The position numbers were made by a program, and so were the translations under genes. DNA of 64,000 nucleotides. Source: Trichobilharzia szidati (taxonomy: Eukaryota; Platyhelminthes; Trematoda; Strigeidida; Schistosomatidae). The stretch is from assembly GCA_944472155.2 (NCBI GenBank), contig OX235279.1:175377868-175441867 (forward strand), in the 5' to 3' direction. Under the pieces are notes generated by a model, which saw only the letters and a list, made by a program, of their open reading frames with translations, was not told the origin of the DNA and did not search any database. Every line of letters starts with the position of its first letter. Positions within the stretch are counted from its first letter, which is position 1. Below, one piece after another: positions 53,163 through 63,395 of the stretch.

Positions 53163-55319
53163 ATGACTGTGGCGACGGTATCAGTAGGAGATAACTTGGG
53201 TCGTCACGTCGTTCCTAGCGTAGCTCCGTTGATAGTAGCAACGGGCATCAACCAAATTTGTCAAACCTCACAACCTACTGATACATTGGCGACGGTATCA
53301 GTGGGGGCTGGACTTAGTCGTCATCAATCTAACCCGATGAATCAAACGAATTCAAAAAATATCATCCCGGATCGGCCGTGGCCCGGATTAACAACGACCG
53401 CGCTCTCTGCTGCCGTGTCACAGGGCAGAAGTGATAAGTACACTACTGAGACACACCAGGCCGTGTGTGACCGGCCTCAAGCAGATGTCCCCTGGGCTCT
53501 GCGGTCACGCACCACTAACCTTTCTTCTATTTCAGGTACCCAAAGACTACACTCAGGCGTGAGGCCAGCAACCCCACCCTGTAAACAAACCTGCTACAGA
53601 AACTTCAGCGTGAACAAACTCCTTGCGTCCAAAGAAAAAGTCTGTGTGGGGACATGGTATGTCCGCACCATGTACGAGACTAGCAAAGCTGCCCAGATCG
53701 CAAGCGAAATGAGAAGATACGGACTACAAGTATTGGGGATCTGCGAAAGCAGATGGAACGGAAACGGACTCACCAAATTGTCAACAGGTGAGTCAGTGAT
53801 TTACTCCGGTCACCCAGAAGACAACCACACACACACCGAGGGCGTGGCTATAATGATGTCACCAACGGCAACCAAGGCTCTGATACAGTGGGAGGCGATC
53901 TCACCCAGAATAATGAGCGCCAGATTCAACTCCAAAGGAAGAAAAGTGTCAATTATACAATGCTATGCACCCACAAACAACGCAGACCTCGAAAAGAAAG
54001 AAGAATTCTACAGACAACTACAGGCAGCAATAGACAATACTCCAGCCGGTGACATTAAAATACTAATGGGAGACATGAACGCCAAACTTGGACCAGACAA
54101 CACAGAAAGGGAACTCATCATGGGTAAAGAAGCTCTGGGAGAGATGAATGAAAATGGAGAACTCTTCGCCGACTTCTGCGCCTTCAATGAACTAGTAATT
54201 GGTGGAAGCGTATACAAACACAAGGATATTCACAAGGCTACATGGGTGTCACCAGATGGGCGAACCAAAAACCAAATTGACTTCATCACAATCTCGAGGA
54301 AGTGGCGGCGCAGCCTACTGGACACAAGAGCAAGAAGAGGAGCAGACGTTGGCTCAGACCACTACCTCGTACAAGGAACAATCCAACTCAAATTAAAAGC
54401 TTTCAGAGAATCAGGAGCTGCAGATAGACCACAAGCCAAGTTCAACACTCAAAAACTAAAGGACCAGGATACAAAGGACATCTACACTGCAAGCATAAAA
54501 GACAAAGCCGAGACACAAGTCAACATGAGCGAAGAGGTCAGCGTCGAAAAACACTGGGACAACCTGAAAACAGTATGGAGCGAAACTTGCATGGAAGTTC
54601 TGGGCAGAAAAAAGAGACAGGACAAACCGTGGCTCACTACGGACACTTGGAGGCTAATAGAAGAGAGAAGGATGGTGAAACAAAAGATTCTCCAGTGCAC
54701 CGACGAGCAACAGAAACAGGAGTTGAATGCAAGCTACAATACACTGAATAAAGGAGTAAAGAAGAGTGCCAGAGAAGACAAAAGAAAGTATTATGAAGCC
54801 ATGGCAAGGGAAGCAGAACAAGCAGCAGGCAAAGGAGACCTCGCAACACTCTACCAAACAACTAGGTACCTCTCAGGCAAAAACTCGTCACAAATTAAGC
54901 CAGTGAAGGATGAAAATGGAAAGTCAATCACCAAAGAAGTGGAGCAAAGGAAACACTGGGCTGAACACTTCAAAAGACTACTAAATCGACCGCCACCTAC
55001 AACTCGCCCAACAATACCAACAACGGAAGCAGAATTACCAGTGAACATCAACCCCCCGACGAAAACAGAAGTCCTGAAGGCAATCAAGATGCTGAAAGCT
55101 GGGAAAGCAGCAGGACCAGATGGAATCCCAGCAGAAGCATTGAAAGTGGACCCAGAGACAACAGCAGACTTGATGACGCCACTACTGGAGAAGGTGTGGA
55201 AAGAAGGCAAAGTACCCGAGGATTGGAAGAAAGGATACCTATTCAAACTACCAAAGAAAGGAGACTTAAGTCAATGCAATAACTGGCGCGGAATTATGCT
55301 CCTGTCCATCCCAAGCTAA
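53163..55319 (+). CDS. RTE-B ORF, first part: APE endonuclease and RT fingers (718 codons)
   Basis: Residues about 160-410 form the APE endonuclease: GTWYVRTM (Asn expected, Tyr166 read at 53658-53660), CESRWNG, MGDMNAKLG and GSDHYLVQG. The linker to about residue 610 is Lys/Glu-rich. RT begins with KAGKAAGPDGIPAEALK, WKKGYLFKLPKKGDL, NWRGIMLLSIPS and meets a TAA at 55317-55319, where RTE-A has Lys (a single A-to-T change). The frame continues unbroken after it. The Asn-to-Tyr change hits a metal-site residue of APE enzymes. Confidence 0.9.
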   Translation: MTVATVSVGDNLGRHVVPSVAPLIVATGINQICQTSQPTDTLATVSVGAGLSRHQSNPMNQTNSKNIIPDRPWPGLTTTALSAAVSQGRSDKYTTETHQAVCDRPQADVPWALRSRTTNLSSISGTQRLHSGVRPATPPCKQTCYRNFSVNKLLASKEKVCVGTWYVRTMYETSKAAQIASEMRRYGLQVLGICESRWNGNGLTKLSTGESVIYSGHPEDNHTHTEGVAIMMSPTATKALIQWEAISPRIMSARFNSKGRKVSIIQCYAPTNNADLEKKEEFYRQLQAAIDNTPAGDIKILMGDMNAKLGPDNTERELIMGKEALGEMNENGELFADFCAFNELVIGGSVYKHKDIHKATWVSPDGRTKNQIDFITISRKWRRSLLDTRARRGADVGSDHYLVQGTIQLKLKAFRESGAADRPQAKFNTQKLKDQDTKDIYTASIKDKAETQVNMSEEVSVEKHWDNLKTVWSETCMEVLGRKKRQDKPWLTTDTWRLIEERRMVKQKILQCTDEQQKQELNASYNTLNKGVKKSAREDKRKYYEAMAREAEQAAGKGDLATLYQTTRYLSGKNSSQIKPVKDENGKSITKEVEQRKHWAEHFKRLLNRPPPTTRPTIPTTEAELPVNINPPTKTEVLKAIKMLKAGKAAGPDGIPAEALKVDPETTADLMTPLLEKVWKEGKVPEDWKKGYLFKLPKKGDLSQCNNWRGIMLLSIPS

Positions 55320-56303
55320 ATACTAAGCCGCATCATCCTGGAAAGGATCAAACAAGCCCTGGATGTAAAAATTCGACCAGAACAAGCTGGATTCAGGAGA
55401 AACAAGTCATGTATTGATCAAATCGCCACACTACGGATCATCATTGAACAAAGTTTGGAATGGCAGTCACCTCTCTATCTCAACTTCATCGACTTTGAAA
55501 AGGCCTTCGACAGCGTCGATCGAGAGGTGATTTGGCAACTACTTCGCTACTACGGGGTGCCACCGACAATTATACATCTCATCCAACAGTTGTATGACAA
55601 CGCTGCATGCCAAGTAATCCACAACGGGAAGCTCACGGAATCCTTCGAAGTGAAGACAGGAGTAAGACAGGGTTGCCTACTATCGCCAATGATTTTCCTG
55701 ATTGCAGTAGATTGGATAATGCGACAAACAGTGGGCAATGAGGAAACAGGCATAAAATGGACTCACACAAAGAACTTGGAGGATCTGGACTTCGCCGACG
55801 ATATATGCCTGATTTCCCACAAACTGGAAGATATGCAAGTGAAAAGTGACAAGTTGGCAAAAGAAGCATCAAAGATAGGACTCCAGGTGAACATAGAGAA
55901 AACAGAGGTGATGAAGATCCCTGGCCAACACCACCAACAACAACAGACAGCCATCAGCATAAATGGAAAGAACCTGAAAGAAACTACCTCCTTTACCAAC
56001 TTGGGAAGCATTGTTTCAACTACAGGCGGAACTGACGAGGATATCAAAGCAAGGATCGGGAAAGCAAGGCAAGCTTTCATTACTCTCAAGTCTGTGTGGA
56101 GGTCAACATCATTCAGCGTCAAAAATAAAATCGGGATTTTCAACTCCAATGTGAAGTCAGTACTACTATACGGATCAGAGACTTGGCGTGTCACAAAAAG
56201 CACCTCAAACAAGCTACAGACCTTCATTAACAGATGTCTTCGCTCAATACTCAAGATCAGATGGCCGGCCAGAAAGATCAGCAACAGAGATCTCTGGCAA
56301 TGA
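55320..56303 (+). CDS. RTE-B ORF, second part: RT palm, thumb and part of the C-terminus
   Basis: In frame with the part before the stop: [54 protein letters not shown] (motif A), [19 protein letters not shown] (motif B), [18 protein letters not shown] (catalytic FADD intact), [12 protein letters not shown] and [14 protein letters not shown]. It stops at 56301-56303 because of an extra 'caat' (56298-56301) after RDLW. The conserved tail follows in the next frame. Confidence 0.9.
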   Translation: MLSRIILERIKQALDVKIRPEQAGFRRNKSCIDQIATLRIIIEQSLEWQSPLYLNFIDFEKAFDSVDREVIWQLLRYYGVPPTIIHLIQQLYDNAACQVIHNGKLTESFEVKTGVRQGCLLSPMIFLIAVDWIMRQTVGNEETGIKWTHTKNLEDLDFADDICLISHKLEDMQVKSDKLAKEASKIGLQVNIEKTEVMKIPGQHHQQQQTAISINGKNLKETTSFTNLGSIVSTTGGTDEDIKARIGKARQAFITLKSVWRSTSFSVKNKIGIFNSNVKSVLLYGSETWRVTKSTSNKLQTFINRCLRSILKIRWPARKISNRDLWQ

Positions 56304-56478
56304 GCGAACCAACCAGGAACTGATTGTGAAACAAATAGGCAGGAAGAAATGGAGATGGATTGGCCATACTCTGAGGAAACCAGCAAGTGACATCACTAGA
56401 CAAGCCATCACTCGAGTGGAACCCGAAATGGAAGCGACGAGTTGGTCGTCCAAGGGTGACCTGGAGGAGATCATGTGA
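56188..56478 (+). pseudogene. RTE-B conserved C-terminal tail in the shifted frame
   Basis: From about 56302 this frame reads [39 protein letters not shown], then a further shift leads to the 'TWRRSCEEE'-type end and 'WRRMAEALCSSRN'. The codons before 56300 in this frame are not part of the protein. The same 'caat' shift occurs in the copies at 6.3 and 59.5 kb. Confidence 0.75.
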
Positions 56479-56607
56479 AGAGGAGATGAAAGCATGTGGG
56501 CAGACCTAGAGCCAGGTGAAAACTCTAGCAGAGAACCGAACGCAATGGAGACGCATGGCTGAAGCCCTATGTTCCTCTAGGAACTAAAGGAAATAATAAT
56601 AATAATA

Positions 56608-56619
56608 ATGCTCCAAGCA
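56608..56619. repeat. Target-site duplication of RTE-B, right copy
   Basis: 'atgctccaagca'. The first two bases could also be counted in the AAT tail. Confidence 0.9.
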
Positions 56620-56965
56620 ACAGAGGCTATTGCAATTCACCTCAAACAACCAGTGCTCTGTGCTCAGAAGAAGCAAGTCCAGCTAGCCCCTATTACTGCC
56701 GTGGCCTGCCTTTAGTAGAAACTATAAACTCATGAATTTGTAATATAATATTTAATATTTCTTCTGACATTAAGCTTATTTATATTGATGCTATTGAGCT
56801 GTAATCTACTGATATTATTTTTTCGATGTTATTTAAACAGCAACGTTAATGTTATCCATAACACTAATTCATTCACTCACTGTAATGTATATATAACTGT
56901 AGAGCCTGTTAATGAATTTATCGAAAAGAGTACTCTTTGTTGAGTATTCATTCTTTCAATAATGA
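56620..56965 (+). mobile_element. Penelope-like element, 3' side of the RTE-B insertion
   Basis: Continues the host PLE: TEAIAIHLKQPVLCAQKKQV (56622-56685), then a non-coding 3' region matching 49.33-49.57 kb and a terminal hammerhead-like block at 56902-56944 ('gagc', 'ctgttaatga', 'cgaaaag', 'agagtactctttg'). Confidence 0.8.
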
Positions 56966-57420
56966 ATTGTTTATAATCTAGTCCAGAATTTGGGGATTAA
57001 GGCAGATCAGTGCACCTTTTAGTTGCATAGGTGGAAATCGTAGGCCAATAACAGGTAGGCATGATCACGAGTGAAATGGGTACACCTAAAACGTGATTTT
57101 CATCCTGTCTGTAAATGTTAGGAATTGTAAAGATGTCTATTAGATGCTTTTACTAACATCTTTTAAGTTGGGATAAAAGCACTAGCTCGAGGATGTTCGC
57201 CTTCATCCTGGATTCGCATTACGGACTAAAGTGCATCATCAAACTTGTGAAAATGTTTAATTACAAATAAAAAATAATGATTTGTGGAGATTTTAGTGAG
57301 TTACTGGTTGATCGACAAGCATATTTATTTAGAATTATGTTGGCACGAGAGTTGAGGAAATACTACCTAACCTACCCAAAGTGTGACACTTGTCTATGTG
57401 TAAAGGGGGAAATCGATTTA
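56966..57420. other. No gene seen
   Basis: About 450 bases. The open frame at 57277-57477 runs into a SINE1 and has no motif. Confidence 0.4.
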
Positions 57421-57432
57421 CCTCAGTGTCAT

Positions 57433-57666
57433 TTTTTTCTTTCACGTTCCCCAGTGGAACATAGGGCTTCAAGCTAGTGGCTTGAAGTTTCTGTAGCAGT
57501 GTTTATTTAACAGGATGGGGTTGCTAGCCTCATGCCCAACCTTTCCTCTTCACCAGCATTATCTCTGGTTTAGCGAGGTAAAGGAGTGCGTAGGCCGGGG
57601 ATGGAACCCCGCGGGCCATGTGCATGGTCGGCTAGCGTCCTAACCGTTATACCACTGATGCACACG
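57433..57666 (-). mobile_element. SINE1, full-length with tRNA-like head
   Basis: Inverted. Tail 'gttccccagtggaacatagg', body 'gatggggttgctagcctcat' and 'ggtttagcgaggtaaaggag', B-box side 'gggatggaacccc', 'catgtgcatggtcggc', A-box side 'cctaaccgttataccact'. It is flanked by 'tcagtgtcat' (57423-57432) and 'tcagtctcat' (57667-57676), a duplication with one mismatch. Confidence 0.8.
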
Positions 57667-57676
57667 TCAGTCTCAT

Positions 57677-58394
57677 ACAGATTATAAATTGATCTAAGGT
57701 GAGACGAAAGGCTGATTCAGTAGAGTGAGCAAAGTATTAATTCATCAAATATCGACCTATTAGTATATAGTTTATTATTAAAACAGACTCAAAGTGTTCT
57801 TTGCTGCTTGCTGAATAACAGCCAGGGAAAGGAAGCGATCACTAAAGGCATGCTGATAATAAAACACGTCATCAGTCAGCGCATTCTATGGGGGAAGGGT
57901 AATTTTAGATGAGTTTCTGTAGGTAAAATTGTGGGATTCTCAAATAATTACGATACGCTTTCGATAATGCTAATGAATAAAAGACTAATTTATTGTGTGG
58001 CTGTACTGTATGCAATTATATAGTGCTATTTGGATATTCTCGTTACACTGCAGAGATAATTTTTCGAGTCCACGAAGTCCACGTTAGGCAGTAACTGAAT
58101 TCTGACTTTTTAAGGGAAAAATAAGGAAAAATGATGACACATTCATGTTAAACTTCTGACAAAGACGGCAGAACGATGTCGCGGCGACTTTCAAGTAGAT
58201 TACTAAAAAATTATAAAATGTGGCTGAATATAATGTTGGCGCTTTAAATATCCGCCACGTGAAAATTTATCCTCCCATGTCACCTGAGCACAATTCAGAT
58301 TCACCAAACAGATCTGTAAGGTGAATGCACCGTGTATAAAATTATGTCACACATAAATTTTAAATGCTCAATGAAAACCAACAACAGTGAATCT
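57677..58394. other. No gene seen
   Basis: About 700 bases of spacer without coding signal. Confidence 0.4.
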
Positions 58395-58905
58395 ATTGTT
58401 ATTTCCTTGGCTTCTCAGTGGAATATAAGGCTTCAACAAGACACCTTCATTTCATCGTGTTTTCTGTGAGCGTCTTTAGCGCTGATCCCACAACTGCCCA
58501 TAATTTCTCACCTCTTCCTCACACGATATCCTACGTGTTACCCTCGGACGCCTCATTCGTCTTTTCCCTTCGAGTTCCACTCGAGGGCCTGCCTAACTCC
58601 TGATGTCATTCAACGGTTTCCTGAGCGTGTGTCTGACTAATCTTGATTTCATTCGGAGTATTTGTTGAGCAATAGATTCTTGCTTGCTTCGTTCCCAGAG
58701 TTCCTTGTTGCTAATTCTTTCTTGCTGACCATCCTGTCCTCAGTATGGAATGATGACAGCTGTTGATAAACGTCTGCAGTAAACCGTTTGAAGTGCAATT
58801 GTGACAAGTCAAGTCTTTAGACTGTGTAGAAGTACTCGGTACTGGTACTAAAAATCTGAATCTCGTTAAGTGCAGTAGACTTCCAAAATGATTTTGGGCG
58901 ATAAA
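58395..58905 (-). mobile_element. Diverged RTE 3' fragment
   Basis: Inverted tail 'ttatttccttggcttctcag', then 'cttcctcacacgatatccta', 'cgagttccactcgagggc', 'cagagttccttgttgctaat' and 'ccaaaatgattttggg'. It is closest to the copies at 0.2 and 61.9 kb, an older RTE subfamily. Confidence 0.7.
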
Positions 58906-59164
58906 CTTTTTTCAAGAAATTGATTATGACCTATATACTTTTAAATGGTAGGATCTAATGTGTAAACTATATTAAGAAATTAATTCTTTTCGACATTTTC
59001 TTAGTCTATTAAAAGCACATTGAAAATTATGTTTTTATCAAAATTCTGACATTTTATTATTCCTTTTTACTTTTTTCATTCAGCCTAGACGCTAGTTGAC
59101 GTCAGTTGTATAGGCGTCTGAATTGCATAGAAATTCATCTGTGTCAGTGTAATGCAGTAGGACT

Positions 59165-60035
59165 ATGGCTTTATATTATTATTATTATTGTTTCCTTTAA
59201 TTCCTAGAGGAACATAGGGCTTCAGCCATGCGTCTCCATTGCGTTCGGTTCTCTGCTACAGTCTTCACCTGTCTCCAAGTCTCCCACACGTTTTCATATC
59301 CTCTTCACATGACCTCCTCCAAGTCACACTTGCACTGACAACCAACTCGTCGCTTCCCTTTCGGCTTCCACTCGAGTGATGGCTTGTCTAGTGATGTCAC
59401 TTGATGGTTTCATCAGAGTACGGCCTGCAATCCACCTCCATTTCTTCCTGCTTATTTGTTGCATAATCGGTTCCTGGTTGGTTCATACTGGGTTGCTTCG
59501 CTCATTGCCAAAGACCCGAACCTGTTGTTGATCTTTTCAGACTTGCCATCTCATCTTGAGTATTATTGAGCTGTTGATAGAGGTCTGTAGTTTGTTCGAA
59601 GTGGCCTTCGTGACGTGCAGTGCAAGTCTCTGATCCGTATGGTGAGTAGCACTGACTTCACATTGGAGTTGAAAATCCGGATCTTATTTCCATTTTCATG
59701 CTGAGTTGTGCTATTGATCTCCTCACACAGACTTGAAGAGAGTAATTAAAGCTTGCCTTGCTTTCCCAATCCTCGCATTAATATCCTTATCAGTTCCACC
59801 CGCCTGTAGTTGACATGATGCTTCCCATGCAGGTAGGTGGGTGGGTAAAGGAGGTTGCTTCTTTCTTACTTATTTCATTTATGCTGATTGTTGTCTGTTG
59901 TGGTTGCTATGGCTGTCGCTGTTGGCCAGGAATCTTCATCACCTCTGTTTTCTCCATGTTCACCTGATGTTTTTGATGTTTCTTCTGCCAACTTGTTGCT
60001 TTCCACTTGCATATCTTCCAGTTTGTGGGAAATCA
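59165..60035 (-). mobile_element. RTE-B 3' fragment
   Basis: Inverted AAT tail at 59175-59195, 'tttcctttaattcctagagg', through 'ctcattgcca' (59510, carries the 'caat' insertion) and on to the RT thumb region at 59860-60030 ('caacttgttgctttccact' side). It has about 20 extra bases at 59488-59507 and other indels. 5'-truncated. Confidence 0.75.
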
Positions 60036-60113
60036 TACGAATGAACATTGGAACTGTATTAACGCATTTTAGCATTAGCACCTGCATGATTCCACCTTAA
60101 GTGATTTACGAAT

Positions 60114-60142
60114 GGGAGAGAGAGAGAGACAGAGAGAGAAAG
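60114..60142. repeat. GA-rich microsatellite
   Basis: 'gagagagagagaga' with an interruption. Confidence 0.85.
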
Positions 60143-60315
60143 TTATGCATCGAATTACTAGACCTTTCAGTTAACTCTCAAGCTGCTCTATTACTCTCTC
60201 TTTAAGTGCTCTGTAAAGCCTTTAAAACAGAAACCCAAAGAAATTGGAACATTTACAAACTGAAAAGTCGCTCGCTGACAACACTATATCCACTCGTGTT
60301 GTTTCCCCCGGTAGA

Positions 60316-60490
60316 TATACGTCGGTGGCACAGTGGTTAGGACTCTCGCCGACCATGCACATAGTTCGGGTTCGATCCCCTGCCGGCGCACACCCGATAT
60401 CTATGGTCGGCCTGAAATTTGGGCTACCGATATCCAAGCTGAAAATTCCATACTTGTACTGAAAATAGGGTGTGGAATCAAGCTAATAAA
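60316..60490 (+). mobile_element. SINE2, tRNA-headed SINE
   Basis: Head 'acgtcggtggcacagtggtt' (A box) and 'gggttcgatcccctgcc' (B box). The body 'gatatctatggtcggcctg' and 'tttgggctaccgatatcca' and the end 'gtgtggaatcaagcta' match 29621-29847. The end of the copy is short and lacks the long A-rich tail. Confidence 0.75.
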
Positions 60491-60984
60491 TTGTAGCTAC
60501 AAATGCGAGTACTGATACACATAATTTAGAAACTAAGCTTTCATTCATTTGTAACAAAATGAATTATAATGAAAAGCCCTTCAATAATAACTTTGAAGAT
60601 GTAAGAAATCAATGAGTGAAATAGATTACTTAGCAAAAAGATGGATGCAATATACACTAATTAGGTGAAATGAATGAATGGATGAATGAAAGAGTATAGT
60701 GTTCCCGCAGTTGTCATCAATCCATTACTGGGAAAAATGTGCCTAGTCACGATATTTAATATAGCATACAGGCAACAGTGAATCAGTGTACACAGAAATT
60801 CTCTAGATTGAGGACAACAAAATGATAAAATTATTTGTTGTTCTCTCTTTTTTTGTACTGAAGGAAATTGTTTCAATGGAAGAAGTCACTAAATTTAACC
60901 TGTTTTAATATTGTTATTTGAAATGCCACAAAAGTGTAAACTATCACGATATCATGATAACTAGTGTAAGATAAATGACTGTTA
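60491..60984. other. No gene seen
   Basis: About 490 bases. No recognised element. Confidence 0.4.
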
Positions 60985-61690
60985 ATACTTCCATATTAGT
61001 TTGTTTATTAGATGTATCACACAGTCAGTGAAACAGTATTATTATTTACTGGATGACGTTTCGAACAAAATTTATTGTTCATAATCATATCAATTGTAAT
61101 CACACGACTTCGAAACTTGAGTTTTATAGTTTTCTTTGTCTTCTCCTATTTGTCGTCGTTGGGGTAGTAGAATTTTCCAGATATCTGGGACAGGTGTTGA
61201 ATCATTCCTATTACACGTATTTTGGCAGTTGATTCGATAAACAAAGCTTCTGTTATCAATCTCTTCCTCCACCTAGCTGCTACATTAGATTTTGAAACTT
61301 TCATCTTATCCCATCCATCCTATTGTATGGTTGTGTGTAATTGCATGTAGTGAGTACTATAGCTGAACTATTCTCTAGATTTCTTATCTTATTCGAGTCA
61401 ACCAATCTAGATTTTGCTAGGTTTTTATGTTCGGCTAGTCTGACTGCCCCTGTTCTACTACTTTGACCTATGTATTTGACCTGACAATCATTGCAGGCAG
61501 GGTATTATTGGCTCCACAGGATTGATCCTTTAACCGACAAAGCTCGTTTCTAAATGAGTTTGTGGGTTTGAGTGCCAGCCACTTTTATTCCTGCTTTGTT
61601 AAGAATTCTGCGTAAGGTTTCCAAGGTTCCTTCCTTGTATGGAATTACTACTGATGATTTAGATTCCTTATTGTTGGTGTCGTCATTATT
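60985..61690 (-). mobile_element. PLE-2 copy: GIY-YIG domain and terminal region
   Basis: Minus 61680-61390 reads SSVVIPYKEGTLETLRRIL, then a gap, CNDCQVKYIGQSSRTGAVR and LAEHKNLAKSRLVDSNKI with YIG, R and E-H residues of the nuclease family. 61270-61090 continues with NRSFVYRINCQNTCNRN. The terminal part at 60985-61110 carries 'ttccatattagtttgtttat' and 'actggatgacgtttcgaac'. The domain still reads clearly, with a stop near 61555. Confidence 0.75.
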
Positions 61691-61925
61691 ACTGTTAATA
61701 CTGAAAGTGAAACGCTGTTTGTTTATTTACATTCTACACAACTTAAAATAATTTTTGAGATCTGCCATTCAATTCTGCAAGAAGTGGAGTTGAAGTGAAT
61801 TTCTGACACGGCTTTTTTGTTGTATTCAACTGACTTCTTGATAAATTAATAACTTGATTTTACTGTCGTGACAAAATATTCTCTTTTTGTATTATCACCA
61901 CTTTAATATGCGAGGAACCATTTAT

Positions 61926-62400
61926 TTATTATTGTTCCGAGCGGAGCATATGGCTTCAACTACACGCCTCCATTCTTTTCTATTTTCTGCCATCCTCTAC
62001 AGCTGGGTCCAAGATTACCCAAACTCTCTCACCTCTTCCTCACACGATCTCTTGTATTTCATCCTCTCACAAACAACACACTTGTCGCTTCCTATTTGGA
62101 TTCCTTTATGGAGCCTGGCGCGCGATGCCATTTGACGGCCTCCTCAATGTGTGCCTGATCCATCTCCATTTTCTCCTACATATTTGTTGAGCGATCAGCT
62201 CTTGATTTGTTTGTTCCCAGCCAGAGTTTTTGTTACTAATTCTTTCTGTCTGACCATTTGGCCTCCAGTATGGAGCCAGAGAAGGAGGCAGTTTACGATA
62301 AAAGTCTGCAGCAGGCTGTTGGAAATCCTTTTCGTGACACGCTGGCCAAGTTTCTGACCAGTATAGAAGGACCGACTTTACTTAATGATCGTCAACTGGA
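61926..62400 (-). mobile_element. Diverged RTE 3' fragment
   Basis: 'ttattgttccgagcggagca' (inverted tail), 'cctcacacgatctcttgtat', 'ctggcgcgcgatgcca', 'ctcctacatatttgttgagc', 'cgtgacacgctggccaagt'. It looks intermediate between RTE-A and the older copies. Confidence 0.7.
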
Positions 62401-62529
62401 GAGTCAATAATCTCTCTTTATTTGAAAAGATTGAATTCAGTCTAATTTAAGAAGAGCACAATGACAACGATAATTAAAAGTCATGACAGCATGTTAAACA
62501 AACTAGTGTATATTATTTAATTCAATATG

Positions 62530-62945
62530 GACTTTCCCATTGATTGACTGGAATGAAGTACCCAGCCGAAGTTTGATGTGTTGGCTCCTTGTGCAGATAC
62601 TTCGATGATATCTGGTTATGTAACCTGAAGTCAAGTGGTGTACGGTGATTAGCGGTGGAATCCAGGATGTGCATTTTGTCCTATTTGTGACTGTACTTAC
62701 ATTCTCCACTCAGTGAGTGATGTTGTACCCACCAAGGCTTGAACCTAGTGGCCACAGTTTCAAACTCCAAAGCATTATCCGGTAAACCACTTGAAACTAT
62801 GGATACTGGGTTACAGCCTCAGTGGGAACATCATCACTCATTGAGTGGGGAATGCAGGTACATGCAGACGACGACTAATCCTCAAAAGGATGAAATGGAC
62901 ATCCTGGATTCCACTATTGCTCGTCATTATCCATTAATTTCCTTC
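62530..62945. repeat. Inverted pair of Sm-alpha-like units with hammerhead relics
   Basis: Minus unit: a tRNA-like head near 62735-62800 ('aagtggtttaccggataatg' in minus sense) and a hammerhead remnant at 62660-62700 (stem II 'gtcacaaataggac', 'aaaatgcacatcctgg'; CUGAUGA lost). Plus unit 62855-62915: 'gacgacgactaatcctc', 'aaaaggatgaaatgg', 'acatcctggattccact', with GAAA and stem II (atcc/ggat) kept but a disturbed core. 62540-62640 repeats the outer arm seen at 16921-16997. Confidence 0.65.
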
Positions 62946-63290
62946 AAACTAGTTTATTATTTAAGTGGTTATCGGTAAATGTTCTGTGAATCTTTTAACC
63001 AAACCTCCGCATGTAACAACAGGTTTTATAAAACCCGGTTGCCTTTCTTAGTTTGAACAAAGAAAGAACGAATATATTTAATAATAATAATATCTTTCTT
63101 CTGGACAGTATTTATAAAATGTACAGGATTTTCAGAGCAGTTTATTGGATGATATTTTCCCTGCGTAAATTGTTAATTCACAACATATCCTTTGACACAA
63201 TGCTCTCTGAACTGAAGCACAAACCATTCCGTTATGATATTTCTGCTTTATCTCCTTCAAGAAATCCACGATATTCAGTTGAAAGCCAAT
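62946..63290. other. No gene seen
   Basis: AT-rich spacer. An 80-codon plus frame at 63053-63295 has no motif. Confidence 0.4.
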
Positions 63291-63395
63291 TGTAAGATGG
63301 TCGGAAGTAGATTTTGAGACTCAAGGACATAGCTGAAGAACAGTTATCTCATGTTGTATTGGAACACGTTGGCACTCACAATCAGTCCAGGAGCT
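63291..63395 (-). repeat. Possible SINE4 fragment
   Basis: 'agatggtcggaagtagattt' and 'ttggcactcacaatcagtcc' resemble the first part of the SINE4 copies at 23.2 and 30.3 kb. The tRNA-like head is absent. Confidence 0.4.

Larger units (their letters stand above)
53036..56607 (+). mobile_element. Full-length RTE-B retrotransposon, near-intact
   Basis: 3,572 bases between perfect 12-bp duplications. 5' region 53036-53162, then one frame from 53163 to 56303 broken by a single stop, then a frameshifted C-terminus (56304-56575), the 3' end 'tgaagccctatgttcctcta' and an AAT tail (56590-56607). The N-terminal 150 codons are not conserved with RTE-A; a 'tggcgacggtatcagt' repeat occurs there twice, 119 bases apart. 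Fewer lesions than any other RTE copy in the window, so it is the youngest-looking. Confidence 0.92.

Noticed and set aside
56188..56478. Programmed frameshift at the RTE-B 'caat' site as a proven mechanism
   Set aside because: There is no slippery heptamer or pseudoknot that I can see, and the 26.5-kb copy shows the uninterrupted ancestral state. A fixed lineage mutation is simpler.
60316..60390. tRNA gene
   Set aside because: A and B boxes are present but there is no cloverleaf with a proper acceptor stem and anticodon loop, and the same head recurs attached to SINE bodies.
61045..61075. Hammerhead in PLE-2 termini ('actggatgacgtttcgaac', also 41.2 and 41.96 kb)
   Set aside because: It resembles CUGAUGA...GAA but has an extra G in the core, lacks GAAA, and I cannot form stem I. 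Left out as a feature.
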